From a virus, in the IMG/VR virus record IMGVR_UViG_3300044515_000017, positions 1 to 31,601 of that record: a stretch of 31,601 bases of DNA, one strand, 5' to 3'. Made by a program: the position numbers and the translations under genes. Numbering within the stretch: position 1 is the stretch's first letter; each line of letters starts with the position of its first letter. Below, piece by piece: positions 21,004 to 28,162 of the stretch. The notes under the pieces were generated by a model that worked only from the letters and a program-made list of their open reading frames with translations, did not search any database and was not told the origin of the DNA.

Positions 21004-23079
21004 GTGGCTAGCCCCTTCCGCGTCTACCCCGGCAGCACCTACCCAGAATGTTGGCCAGACCTCAGCCGCAAGTTCCGCCGAGGCAAGAGGTGCAAGCGGT
21101 GTGGTACGGATCGGGCGCTACAGGCTCACCACAAGAACCGCAGACCGAACGACTGCCGGCGGGCTAACCTCATGGTGCTCTGCCGCCCCTGCCATGAGAG
21201 AGAGCATGGGCGCAAGTTCCCCGATCTACCCGGAGGTGTGATGGCGACCCGGACCAGACGGCCAGCGAGGCGGGCCAAGGCGCCCAGGATCACCCACGAC
21301 CAGCGGCGCAACCTGCACGGCATCGGGGCGATCGTGGCGGCGCTGCTGTCCATCCCGCTCCTGCTCATCCCGCAGGGGTCGGTGCTCACGGACTGGCTGG
21401 GGGTGGGCGGGGATGCTCTGCTCGTGGCCGGACTGCTGCTGGTGGGAGTCCGGCTGCTGCTGGGCCACGGTCACGCCTCGATCTGGGGTGTGGGCATGGC
21501 GATCCCAGGCGTGGTAGGGCTGGTCGGACTGGCGTCGACAGGATGGGCGGGCCAGATCGGCGCAGGGTTGGCGGACTACACCGCGGCTCACGTCGGGCCG
21601 TGGTGGGCAGCGCTGGCTCTGCTGGGGCTGACCGTTGCGGGGCTGGTACTCGCTGTGGATCTGGACGTGCCGACCGTGAGCAGGGCGGTGTGGGCGCGCC
21701 TGCGAGGCTGGCTGGGGTCGGAGCGGGTCGGTAACTGGCTGCGCGGGACGGAGACTGAGGACGAGCCCGAGTCTCCAATCGTCACCGCTGAGCCCGTCTC
21801 CACCGCGAGCCGCAAGCACGCTGGCGACATGCCGCCGTGGCTGCGAGGGCCGCTCGAGGACGCCAAGGCCAACCCGCCGCAGCCCATGCTGCCGCTCGAG
21901 GACGACCGCGGCACGAGCCTCAGCGTGGCGGTCGTGGACGCACCTCGCCGGCACCGCACCACGCCGGATATCCGCATCCTCGATGACGCCCCGGTGGACA
22001 CGGGGAAGATGCGCGACCGCGACCGCGCCGTTGGCGAACTGCTCGTCTCGAGCCTCACGCTGCTCAACGCGCCGGCCACGATCACGGAGATCAACGGCGG
22101 TCCGGGGGCCACGCAGTACGTCATGCGGGCCACACCGGGAGTGACCGCCAGGAAGTACGCAGGGACGCAGACCGACCTCGCCCTCGCCCTCGGATCCGCG
22201 GTGCGCGTGCAGGCTCCCATCCCCGGACAGGCTGCGATCGGCATCGAGGTGGCGCACGCAGACCGACAGATCGTCACCCTGCGCAGCGTCCTGCAGTCCC
22301 CCGAGTTCGTCCGGATCGCCCATCACTCACATGTGGCCTTGGGGATCGGCGCCGACACCTCTGGCAGGCCGGTGATCGCTGACCTCGCCCGCATGCCCCA
22401 TCTGCTCATCGGAGGCACCACGGGGAGCGGCAAGTCCACGCTGGTCCGGGCGCTCATGGCCTCGCTGCTACTGCAGTCCAGCCCCGCCCAGGTTCGACTG
22501 GTCATGATCGACCCCAAGCGCGTCGAGTTCACGCCCTATGCCAGACGCGGCGGCATCCCCCATCTGTGGCGGCCCGTCGTCACCGAGCCAGAGGAGGCGG
22601 TGGGCGTCCTGACGTCCCTCGTGGAGGAGATGGAGGACCGCTACCGGATGCTGGCCGCTGCGAGCGTGGAGGATCTGGACGGCTACAACGCCGTGGCCGA
22701 CCCTCTGCCTCGCATCGTCGTGGTGATCGATGAGCTCGCCAGCCTCATGCTCACGGTCGGCAAGGAGGTGGAGACGTTGCTGTGCCGCCTCGGTGCGGAA
22801 GGTAGGGCGGCCGGCGTGCACCTCGTCGTCGCCACCCAGAGCCCACGGTCAGACGTCATCACAGGACTGCTCAAGGCGAACCTGCCGAGCGCCATCGGGC
22901 TGCGTGTCACCTCGGTCACGGAGAGCCGCATCGTGCTGAACGAGAAGGGCGCCGAGACCCTGAGCGGCCCCGGCGACCTCCTGCTCAAGCTGATGGACGA
23001 CGGGACGGCGAGGCGGTTGCAGGGGGCACTGATCACGTCGAAGGAGTTGGACCGGGTGCTCACTCACTGGACGGGGTAG
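21004..23079 (+). CDS. HNH nuclease fused in frame to an FtsK/SpoIIIE-type DNA translocase
   Basis: 691 residues from a GTG. Residues 30-68 form an HNH nuclease: C30, C33, H42, H43, N55, C60, C63, H64, H68 (LQAHHKNRRPND ... NLMVLCRPCHEREH). Four TM helices follow (about 106-123, 137-154, 161-178, 199-219), a linker, then an FtsK motor: Walker A GGTTGSGKS (470-478), IDPKRVEF (502-509), Walker B IVVVIDE (571-577), ATQSPRSDV. The C-terminal gamma DNA-recognition domain of FtsK is absent. There is no stop between the nuclease and the motor. However, an ideal GGAGG-TGTG-ATG at 21241 could also start the motor alone, giving two nested products. It converges on the next gene by 20 bp. Confidence 0.85.
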   Translation: MASPFRVYPGSTYPECWPDLSRKFRRGKRCKRCGTDRALQAHHKNRRPNDCRRANLMVLCRPCHEREHGRKFPDLPGGVMATRTRRPARRAKAPRITHDQRRNLHGIGAIVAALLSIPLLLIPQGSVLTDWLGVGGDALLVAGLLLVGVRLLLGHGHASIWGVGMAIPGVVGLVGLASTGWAGQIGAGLADYTAAHVGPWWAALALLGLTVAGLVLAVDLDVPTVSRAVWARLRGWLGSERVGNWLRGTETEDEPESPIVTAEPVSTASRKHAGDMPPWLRGPLEDAKANPPQPMLPLEDDRGTSLSVAVVDAPRRHRTTPDIRILDDAPVDTGKMRDRDRAVGELLVSSLTLLNAPATITEINGGPGATQYVMRATPGVTARKYAGTQTDLALALGSAVRVQAPIPGQAAIGIEVAHADRQIVTLRSVLQSPEFVRIAHHSHVALGIGADTSGRPVIADLARMPHLLIGGTTGSGKSTLVRALMASLLLQSSPAQVRLVMIDPKRVEFTPYARRGGIPHLWRPVVTEPEEAVGVLTSLVEEMEDRYRMLAAASVEDLDGYNAVADPLPRIVVVIDELASLMLTVGKEVETLLCRLGAEGRAAGVHLVVATQSPRSDVITGLLKANLPSAIGLRVTSVTESRIVLNEKGAETLSGPGDLLLKLMDDGTARRLQGALITSKELDRVLTHWTG

Positions 23080-23359
23080 AGGCTAGCGGATCACGCCGTG
23101 GCTGGAGAGCCGCTGCGATCGTGTTCAGGATGCTGACGTCATCGCCAAGGTCGGGCCGGATGCGCTCGGCAATCCAAGCATCAGCCTTGCGCAGAGCCGC
23201 CTCCAGCCATCGCTCGCGCTCGGCGTCAGGCCACGGCGCCAACTCGTCAACCGGAACAGGACTGCCCGTGTTATCGCCCGAGCACCAGACCTTGCCGTTG
23301 TCGACGTCGATCACCTCGACGAGTTGCGCCACCATGTCGCCGATCTCGTAGGAGCTCAC
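23060..23359 (-). CDS. PWPDAER-family small protein (99 aa)
   Basis: GTG start in a GTGA overlap. EIGDMVAQLVEVIDVDNGKV then ELAPWPDAERERWLEAALRK and a C-terminal helix ending SILNTIAAAL. Third member of the PWPDAER family, on the opposite strand and far from the other two. It ends 20 bp inside the FtsK gene. Function unknown. Confidence 0.7.
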   Translation of the reverse strand: MSSYEIGDMVAQLVEVIDVDNGKVWCSGDNTGSPVPVDELAPWPDAERERWLEAALRKADAWIAERIRPDLGDDVSILNTIAAALQPRRDPLASTPSSE

Positions 23360-23505
23360 TGAGATCCCTCCTGCCGCCGCTGGCGCCGCGCACGGAGGGC
23401 GTAGCACTGGTCCGCGACGATGCCGGCGACCACCGCGAGCAGGATGAGCGCCGCCACGGTGACGGGCAGTTGCCACCACTCCGTCCCCGCAGGCGACAGG
23501 CTCAC
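23356..23505 (-). CDS. Single-pass membrane micro-protein (49 aa)
   Basis: GTG start in a GTGA overlap. SLSPAGTEWW then one hydrophobic helix LPVTVAALILLAVVAGIVA, then a basic tail (RARRQRRQEG), the topology of a short type I protein or small pinholin. Function unknown. Confidence 0.6.
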   Translation of the reverse strand: MSLSPAGTEWWQLPVTVAALILLAVVAGIVADQCYALRARRQRRQEGSQ

Positions 23506-23720
23506 GACGCGTCCCCTGCCTTCGGCCACCACGCGGGCTCCGCGGTCGGAGCGACGCGCTCGAACCGCTGCCACACTCCCGGGCCGTAGGCCGCAACCAT
23601 CGCATGACCGTTATGGACCCGTAGCTGGCCAAGGTCGTTGGTCGTGGCGCAGCACAACGGATGATCGAACTTGTAGACCATGACCGTGCCGTCGGTGAGG
23701 GTCACGCGAAACTCAGTCAT
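23502..23720 (-). CDS. Hypothetical protein (72 aa)
   Basis: ATGA start. Beta-rich: TEFRVTLTDGTVMVYKFDHP, QLRVHNGHAMVAAYGPGVWQ. A CC pair and two His residues might bind metal. No family recognised. Confidence 0.65.
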   Translation of the reverse strand: MTEFRVTLTDGTVMVYKFDHPLCCATTNDLGQLRVHNGHAMVAAYGPGVWQRFERVAPTAEPAWWPKAGDAS

Positions 23721-23959
23721 CGTTCGTCTCCAATATGTCCGTCCAACTCTGCTGGCAGCCGTCCCGTCTCCACGGCCCATCGCAGGATGGTCGATGTCCA
23801 CCACCACGGCCGGCCGCTGATGGTGCCGTCTGCTTGGGGAAGGCGGTTGCGGCGGCGCTTTGCCCATTCGTGGACGGTCCCGATCCCCACCGGATAGCCG
23901 CGCTCGGTGAGGAGTGCTGCGATCTCCTTCTCGCCGAGGGGAATGTCAGGCGTGGTCAT
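23717..23959 (-). CDS. Excisionase-like/MerR-type HTH protein (80 aa)
   Basis: ATGA start. LGEKEIAALLTERGYPVGIG, TVHEWAKRRR and a wing GRPWWWTSTILRWAVETGRL match HTH_17/Xis-type small winged proteins that bend DNA: the E-x2-ALL-x2-RG helix, TVHEW recognition helix and W-rich wing are seen. If it is an excisionase, the element should carry an integrase elsewhere; none was found here. A transcription regulator is the alternative. Confidence 0.7.
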   Translation of the reverse strand: MTTPDIPLGEKEIAALLTERGYPVGIGTVHEWAKRRRNRLPQADGTISGRPWWWTSTILRWAVETGRLPAELDGHIGDER

Positions 23960-24177
23960 CGGCGCCGATCCTCTGGGGCGAACCGGCAGTCGTGGACGTG
24001 GCTACCCCACTCAGCGAGATGGCACGAGCAGGCTGTCGACATGCGGACATCCTCCTCGATATCCGCGCCCTCATCACCCACTAGAGACCGCGCCATGCGC
24101 CTGACGAGGCGCTCCAGGGTGCCGATACGCTCCAGCGCTTCGTCAAGGCGCGGATCCATGCAGTTCTCCTCAGTCAT
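23956..24177 (-). CDS. Coiled-coil protein with Cys/His tail (73 aa)
   Basis: ATGA start. N-terminal helix DPRLDEALERIGTLERLVRR, then an acidic stretch, then TACSCHLAEWGSHVHDCRF, a C-x-CH...H-x-H-x-C cluster that may hold zinc. Function unknown. Confidence 0.65.
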   Translation of the reverse strand: MTEENCMDPRLDEALERIGTLERLVRRMARSLVGDEGADIEEDVRMSTACSCHLAEWGSHVHDCRFAPEDRRR

Positions 24178-24707
24178 CGTGCATCCCTCGCATCCACGTC
24201 GGTCTCGCCCTGCGCCACCCCGCCGTAGTTGATGAGCAGGAACAACTCGCGCTCCTCGGCCTCGGTGCGGAGCTTGGTCTGGTACGTGGCGACGGTTGAA
24301 CTGCGGAACCGGCGCTGGGCGGGCAGGGCCAGATCCTCGAACCACACCCACTCAGCATCCCTCGACCTGATGACCAGATCCATCGTGTTGAACCACTCTG
24401 CTGGCACACACAGCCGATCGCCGAGGAAGTCGAGGATCGCCTCGATGCGCTGCTTGCCGTCCACCACCCGGTCCGGCGCCATGATGTCCCGGCTGTTGAG
24501 GAACACGGCGCCGATCGGCAGGCCCATGAGCAGAGACTTGATCAGGTTGCGCTTGCGCTCCACGCCCCACACCGAGCCGCGCTGGTAGGAAGGATTGAGG
24601 TCGATCCGGTCAGGCACCTCGGCCAACATCCGGTAGTGGTCGACCGGGTAGGAGTACATCTGCGGCTGAACCCGCGGCAGCCCTCGGGTTGTGGTGCCCT
24701 CGGTCAT
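24174..24707 (-). CDS. Short DUF262 (GmrSD N-terminal-like) protein
   Basis: 177 residues; ATGA start. Shows the DUF262 signature: RIDLNPSYQRGSVWGVERKR, NLIKSLLMGLPIGAVFL, then DRVVDGKQRIEAILDFLGDR (DGKQR at 83-87). This ParB-like fold binds NTP and is the N-terminal half of GmrSD-type modification-dependent restriction enzymes. The C-terminal DUF1524 HNH nuclease is absent, so it is a single-domain form. It could be a phage anti-restriction decoy, an NTP-driven regulator or a piece of a defence gene; no data favour one. Confidence 0.8.
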   Translation of the reverse strand: MTEGTTTRGLPRVQPQMYSYPVDHYRMLAEVPDRIDLNPSYQRGSVWGVERKRNLIKSLLMGLPIGAVFLNSRDIMAPDRVVDGKQRIEAILDFLGDRLCVPAEWFNTMDLVIRSRDAEWVWFEDLALPAQRRFRSSTVATYQTKLRTEAEERELFLLINYGGVAQGETDVDARDAR

Positions 24708-24985
24708 CGCGGCAACTCGAACTGCGCAGCGGCCAAGGCGACGATCGCCATCAGTTCGTCCGTGTCGATCATGACGCCAGACGCCTCGAGCAGCGTCCAT
24801 GTGGCAGCGTCCTTTCCGTCGTCGAGGTGGCGCTCCTGTACGAACTCCGGAGCCAACTGCCGCAGCATGGGGAGCGAACGGCGAACGATATCCCAACGCT
24901 CATCGGCGCGTGCCTCGCTGTCAGCGCGCCAGCGGTCCATGTCGGCAGCCACCGCCGCTCGTGCCTTGTCTGTCGCCTTGCTCAT
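24704..24985 (-). CDS. Hypothetical helical protein (93 aa)
   Basis: A strong AAGGAGG nine bases upstream sets the start. Helical: KATDKARAAVAADMDRWRAD, RRSLPMLRQLAPEFVQERHL, ending SGVMIDTDELMAIVALAAAQ. No cysteines or motifs. The good ribosome site suggests its own efficient translation. Confidence 0.65.
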   Translation of the reverse strand: MSKATDKARAAVAADMDRWRADSEARADERWDIVRRSLPMLRQLAPEFVQERHLDDGKDAATWTLLEASGVMIDTDELMAIVALAAAQFELPR

Positions 24986-25067
24986 CGGTCGTTCCTCCTT
25001 GCGTCCGGGCTGGGGACCGGATCTGCGCATTACCGACGCCCGCCAGCGTCGTCCCTCTGCGAGTAGG

Positions 25068-25349
25068 TCAGTCGGTCAGCGCCATGTGGTAGCCAGCGAA
25101 CTTGCCGCGGTTGTAGGCGTCGGCCTCGACGTCGCCCCTCTCGCGGGCAGCCTCGGCCTTCGCCAGATAGTCACGCATCCGCATGTCGAGTTCGCTCGTG
25201 GCCTCTGTGGCGCCCAGCCGGTTGATCAGTTGCACGGCATGGCTGGCAGAGTTGGCCAGCGCGATCCAGTAGGTTTTCCGGTCGTCTCGCGCGGTGCGGG
25301 AGATATCGAGCGCGTCTGCCGCGTTCTGGGTGGTGACGGCGATGTTCAT
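25068..25349 (-). CDS. Hypothetical helical protein (93 aa)
   Basis: Start at the ATG after GGGAACGC. Helical throughout: TQNAADALDISRTARDDRKT, YWIALANSASHAVQLINRLG, then RDYLAKAEAARERGDVEADA. The last segment (AEAARERGD-x-EA) resembles the short neighbour at 25426. Unknown function. Confidence 0.6.
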   Translation of the reverse strand: MNIAVTTQNAADALDISRTARDDRKTYWIALANSASHAVQLINRLGATEATSELDMRMRDYLAKAEAARERGDVEADAYNRGKFAGYHMALTD

Positions 25350-25425
25350 TCTTGCGTTCCCGTTTCGGCCGGTAGCTGTCCGGCTCTCTTCAGGCGGGAT
25401 GCTTCCCGCGACGGGGAGGAGTGGG

Positions 25426-25569
25426 TCAGCGAAGGGATGCGATATGGGCTTGGGTGCGCAGGTTGGCTGCGCGCAATTCCATGTAGCTAGCGGCCTCGAG
25501 GTTTCCTTCCGCACGAGCGTACAGTGCACTCATCTCCAGGCTGGCGATCGTGGCTTCGGTAGCGTTCAT
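25426..25569 (-). CDS. Small helical protein (47 aa)
   Basis: The translation NATEATIASLEMSALYARAE, GNLEAASYMELRAANLRTQA is helix-like and repeats the RAEGNLEAA pattern of the product of 25068-25349. No good ribosome site was seen. It lies seven bases after the stop of the next upstream gene on the minus strand. Confidence 0.45.
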   Translation of the reverse strand: MNATEATIASLEMSALYARAEGNLEAASYMELRAANLRTQAHIASLR

Positions 25570-25575
25570 GTCTGG

Positions 25576-25779
25576 CTAGCTCTGACGGATGGCAGCGGCG
25601 CCGCCGTGCACCGTTGCGTTGTGGAGGTTGACCCATCCGATGGCGCTACCCTCATGGTTGGTGTTACTGCTGAGGTTGCAGGCATCGCAGCCCACGTTCC
25701 ACCGCTTGCTGGGGGTGCCGTTCTTCAGGATCCTGGTCGAGGGGCCGATGGTGATGGTGGCGTTGGTGGCGGTGCTCAT
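25576..25779 (-). CDS. Small Cys/His protein (67 aa)
   Basis: AGGAG eight bases before the ATG. TITIGPSTRILKNGTPSKRW then GCDACNLSSN and a H-x2-x-H tail (WVNLHNATVHGG). One CxxC knuckle plus two histidines suggests a metal site. First gene of the leftward set; a palindrome lies upstream. Confidence 0.65.
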   Translation of the reverse strand: MSTATNATITIGPSTRILKNGTPSKRWNVGCDACNLSSNTNHEGSAIGWVNLHNATVHGGAAAIRQS

Positions 25780-25804
25780 CTCGGTGGCTCCTGCGGGCTG
25801 GCTG

Positions 25805-25814
25805 ATGACGTCAT
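25805..25814. promoter_or_regulatory. Perfect palindrome ATGACGTCAT
   Basis: A ten-base perfect palindrome in the 106 bp between the start of the minus gene at 25779 and the possible small + gene at 25886. Position fits an operator for the leftward set. No convincing -35/-10 pair was found on either strand around it. Confidence 0.3.
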
Positions 25815-25885
25815 TGTCCCTCAAGACGGGACAGAGCGCAACCCCTACCGCCACTCCGTTACACGGGCGCGACACCCTCCCCGCC

Positions 25886-26056
25886 ATGCTGAGCGGGATG
25901 GCCGCCCCTCACCTCGCCGCCCTCGCGCTGCTGGTCCTCGGCGTCCTGGGTGCGATCCGCTACGCCGCTGGCATCCTGCGTCCGCCCTACCGTCCCCATA
26001 CCCGCGTCGGGCGTCGGCTGCGGAGGCTCCGGAGACGGGATCGTCGCCGGTGGTAG
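25886..26056 (+). CDS. Possible single-pass membrane protein (56 aa)
   Basis: MLSGMAAPHLAALALLVLGV, LGAIRYAAGILRPPY, then a very basic tail (RTRVGRRLRRLRRRDRRRW-like). Good codon pattern but no clear ribosome site; an in-frame ATG at 25805 would extend it. Weak call. Confidence 0.35.
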   Translation: MLSGMAAPHLAALALLVLGVLGAIRYAAGILRPPYRPHTRVGRRLRRLRRRDRRRW

Positions 26057-26065
26057 ACGGCACTC

Positions 26066-26089
26066 CGATACCGTGGTATCGTGGTCGGC
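26066..26089 (+). promoter_or_regulatory. Operator-overlapped leaderless promoter
   Basis: A perfect inverted repeat CGATACC-GT-GGTATCG (26066-26081) overlaps a weak -10-like TATCGT (26077-26082). The ATG at 26090 is seven bases further, so the message would be leaderless. A repressor bound to the palindrome would block this promoter. Drives the right-hand operon by position. No -35. Confidence 0.5.
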
Positions 26090-26293
26090 ATGGCACAGGT
26101 AAGGCTCATCGAAGGCGCTGAGATCACTCCGGCCATGGGCTGGCGGGCACTCTGCCGCGAGGAACGGTGCCGGTGGAGCGCGTCGGACGTGAGCAAGGTT
26201 CGGGTCCAGATCGCCTGCATCCGTCACGAACACCCGTGCTGGGCGCCAAGCTACGGCAGGATTCGCGAGGATACGATCACACGGAGCAGGTAG
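26090..26293 (+). CDS. Small Cys-rich protein (67 aa)
   Basis: First gene of the right-hand operon; probably leaderless. RLIEGAEITPAMGWRALCRE then CRWSASDVSKVRVQIACIRH, EHPCW: four Cys and two His in the middle, likely a zinc fold. It sits directly behind the operator, so it may regulate its own promoter. Unknown family. Confidence 0.65.
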   Translation: MAQVRLIEGAEITPAMGWRALCREERCRWSASDVSKVRVQIACIRHEHPCWAPSYGRIREDTITRSR

Positions 26294-26344
26294 CACACCT
26301 GCCCGATACAGCCCCGGCAGAACGATCGGGGAGGAGGCATCGAC

Positions 26345-26830
26345 ATGGCACAGACCCAGCCTGAGACGGTCGCAGAGGAGATCGCTAGGCTCACCCGCAA
26401 GACACGCAAGTCACCGGCAGAGCGCCAGCGGCTGGTCGAATTGCAGATCGCATGGTCGCAGGGCGAACAGGAGCAGCGGGCCACGGAGCGGGCACGGGAG
26501 GCCGTGTTGGTTGCCACCGATCGCAAGGACCACTACGTCACCCATCTGCTGAACAGCATCGGCGAGCAGACGTCTCTGATCGCGCGACGGATGCGTGAGA
26601 ATGCCGACGGCATCGATCGCGACATGGCCCGTGCCATCGCCAATCTGGACGCTGGCTCCGATGGCTGGAGGCAGTACGTCGAGCGCGTCGAGTGGACGCT
26701 GAACGAGGCAGTCCAGACGGATACGGCCTTACGCGCTGTCCGCGCCATGGCCAGTTGCTCAGAGTTGCTGCAGGCCGTCGCCGAGAAGCGTCAGGAGCGC
26801 GCCCAGACCGCCACGGAGACGCAGTCATGA
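26345..26830 (+). CDS. Helical hypothetical protein (161 aa)
   Basis: GGGGAGGAGG upstream gives a strong start. Almost entirely helical and charged: EEIARLTRKTRKSPAERQRL, VELQIAWSQGEQEQRATERA, then a second long helix to EKRQERAQTATE. Possibly a coiled-coil scaffold. No enzyme signature. ATGA overlap with the next gene. Confidence 0.7.
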   Translation: MAQTQPETVAEEIARLTRKTRKSPAERQRLVELQIAWSQGEQEQRATERAREAVLVATDRKDHYVTHLLNSIGEQTSLIARRMRENADGIDRDMARAIANLDAGSDGWRQYVERVEWTLNEAVQTDTALRAVRAMASCSELLQAVAEKRQERAQTATETQS

Positions 26831-27405
26831 CCGACCTCGCACAGGCCATCGTGGACATGACCGCTGCGGCGAAGGGACGGCAGGTCGCACGGGCCGAGCT
26901 TGACGCGGCCACGGAGCGGGTGGCGCAGGCGATCGTCGGGCCGCTGCGCTCTGGGGACAGCGTGACCTTATACCGGACCTCTGACGGGTGGGAGGTCGCT
27001 TGGGAGGCCGAGGACGTCGAGGACGTGCTGGTCTACGAGACCGTCACGGTTGGCGTGGAGCGGGTGACGTGGCCGATCTCCGCATCGCCGAACGCCAGTA
27101 TTCACTCCGGATACCCGCATCCGCACGGCGCTAACGCGCTGGTGATCGGCAGCGCCGTAATCGGTGACCCACGCGTCGGCATCAAGACCATCGCTCCGTA
27201 TGTCGCCGGCAGCCGCGTCGGCATCCTCGGGATCGCCCTGTCCTCTGACTCGACGTACACCCTCCACCTCGCCACTGGAGAGGAGCGACTGCGCTTTGTG
27301 GACATGGCTCCGGCCATCGTGGAGGCATTCCGCAAGCTGACAGAGACGCAGGCCGAGGCGTTCAGCAAGGGCGCCGAGACCGTGACCAGAACGGTGGTGC
27401 GCTGA
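26827..27405 (+). CDS. Hypothetical beta-rich protein (192 aa)
   Basis: ATGA start. Helical N-terminus (AIVDMTAAAKGRQVARAELD), then a beta domain GDSVTLYRTSDGWEVAWEAE, GYPHPHGANALVIGSAVIGD, SDSTYTLHLATGEERLRFVD. Ends in a helix (EAFRKLTETQAEAFSKGAET). The DSTY step is shared with 14096-14677 and 14772-15188. No known function. Confidence 0.7.
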   Translation: MTDLAQAIVDMTAAAKGRQVARAELDAATERVAQAIVGPLRSGDSVTLYRTSDGWEVAWEAEDVEDVLVYETVTVGVERVTWPISASPNASIHSGYPHPHGANALVIGSAVIGDPRVGIKTIAPYVAGSRVGILGIALSSDSTYTLHLATGEERLRFVDMAPAIVEAFRKLTETQAEAFSKGAETVTRTVVR

Positions 27406-27406
27406 G

Positions 27407-27628
27407 ATGAGAGCGACGCTGGCGTTCATGGACGCCTTCAGTAACCCCAACGTGATCCAGTGGAAGTTGTGGCTCGCGCTGGCTGGGATCGCCTTCTACA
27501 TCGCCGGGCCAGCCGTGTATATCGCGCTGCGGTACGACCCGATGGGAGCGCATTCCGAGGCACTGGCTACAGGCGCGACCATCTTCGCCATCGGCTTGGC
27601 GCTCATCGGCATCGTGGTGATCTTCTGA
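27407..27628 (+). CDS. Two-TM small membrane protein (73 aa)
   Basis: Starts one base after the previous stop (TGAG-ATG). Two membrane helices: WKLWLALAGIAFYIAGPAVY and LATGATIFAIGLALIGIVVI. A short polar loop between. Candidate small holin or membrane modulator; no lysin is adjacent. Confidence 0.65.
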   Translation: MRATLAFMDAFSNPNVIQWKLWLALAGIAFYIAGPAVYIALRYDPMGAHSEALATGATIFAIGLALIGIVVIF

Positions 27629-27629
27629 C

Positions 27630-27821
27630 ATGGCCACCTCCTCCACGATCCGCACACGCAGGGTCGGTCAGTTCGTCGTCGTGAGCGGGCTCCCCAAGGC
27701 ACACATGGCCAGCCGACGCAAGACCAGTCGGAGGACCAACGCGATGATTCTCGGCATGCCGCGGTGGCTGGCGCTCGGCCTGCTCGTCCTCGTGATCGTC
27801 TCCTGCGTGAGTGTGCACTGA
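27630..27821 (+). CDS. Basic single-TM protein (63 aa)
   Basis: N-terminus very basic (STIRTRRVGQFVVVSGLPKA, HMASRRKTSRRTN), then one TM helix (WLALGLLVLVIVSCVSVH). This is a C-terminal tail-anchor layout. Function unknown. Confidence 0.6.
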   Translation: MATSSTIRTRRVGQFVVVSGLPKAHMASRRKTSRRTNAMILGMPRWLALGLLVLVIVSCVSVH

Positions 27822-27822
27822 G

Positions 27823-27978
27823 ATGGGCGGCATCAGGCCGATGCATCTGATCGTCGGAGCAGTGGCCGTGTGGTTCCTGTTCGGCGGCGGCGCCCAGAGT
27901 TGCGGCACCGTTGGCAGCGCGGGTGGGTACAGCCACTCCGGTGGACACCACTCGCACCATCATCATGGAGAGGACTGA
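27823..27978 (+). CDS. His-rich membrane micro-protein (51 aa)
   Basis: TGAG-ATG start. One TM (MHLIVGAVAVWFLFGGGAQS), then CGTVGSAGGYSHSGGHHSHH, HHGED: seven histidines in the last 15 residues. This may bind a metal outside the membrane. Function unknown. Confidence 0.6.
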   Translation: MGGIRPMHLIVGAVAVWFLFGGGAQSCGTVGSAGGYSHSGGHHSHHHHGED

Positions 27979-27979
27979 G

Positions 27980-28162
27980 ATGTGGCAGCTTGACCAAGCC
28001 CTCGCAGCGCACCGAGACCGCCCCGGCGACGCCACGCGGCATGCCATCCTGGCTGCGGCGGACGCACTCACGGCGAGCATCCTGCGGCGCGACGGAGGAC
28101 GGCTGGGGTGGGCTGCCATGTTCGACCGCCAAGCGCACAGCCTGTTGGAGGTGGCAACGTGA
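27980..28162 (+). CDS. Hypothetical helical protein (60 aa)
   Basis: GGAGAGG just upstream sets the start. WQLDQALAAHRDRPGDATRH, AILAAADALTASILRRDGGR, LGWAAMFDRQAHSLLEVAT: helical repeat-like. No known family. Confidence 0.65.
   Translation: MWQLDQALAAHRDRPGDATRHAILAAADALTASILRRDGGRLGWAAMFDRQAHSLLEVAT

Noticed and set aside
21226-22326. Long minus-strand open frame (366 codons)
   Set aside because: Antisense of the FtsK motor; R/H/G/Q-rich.
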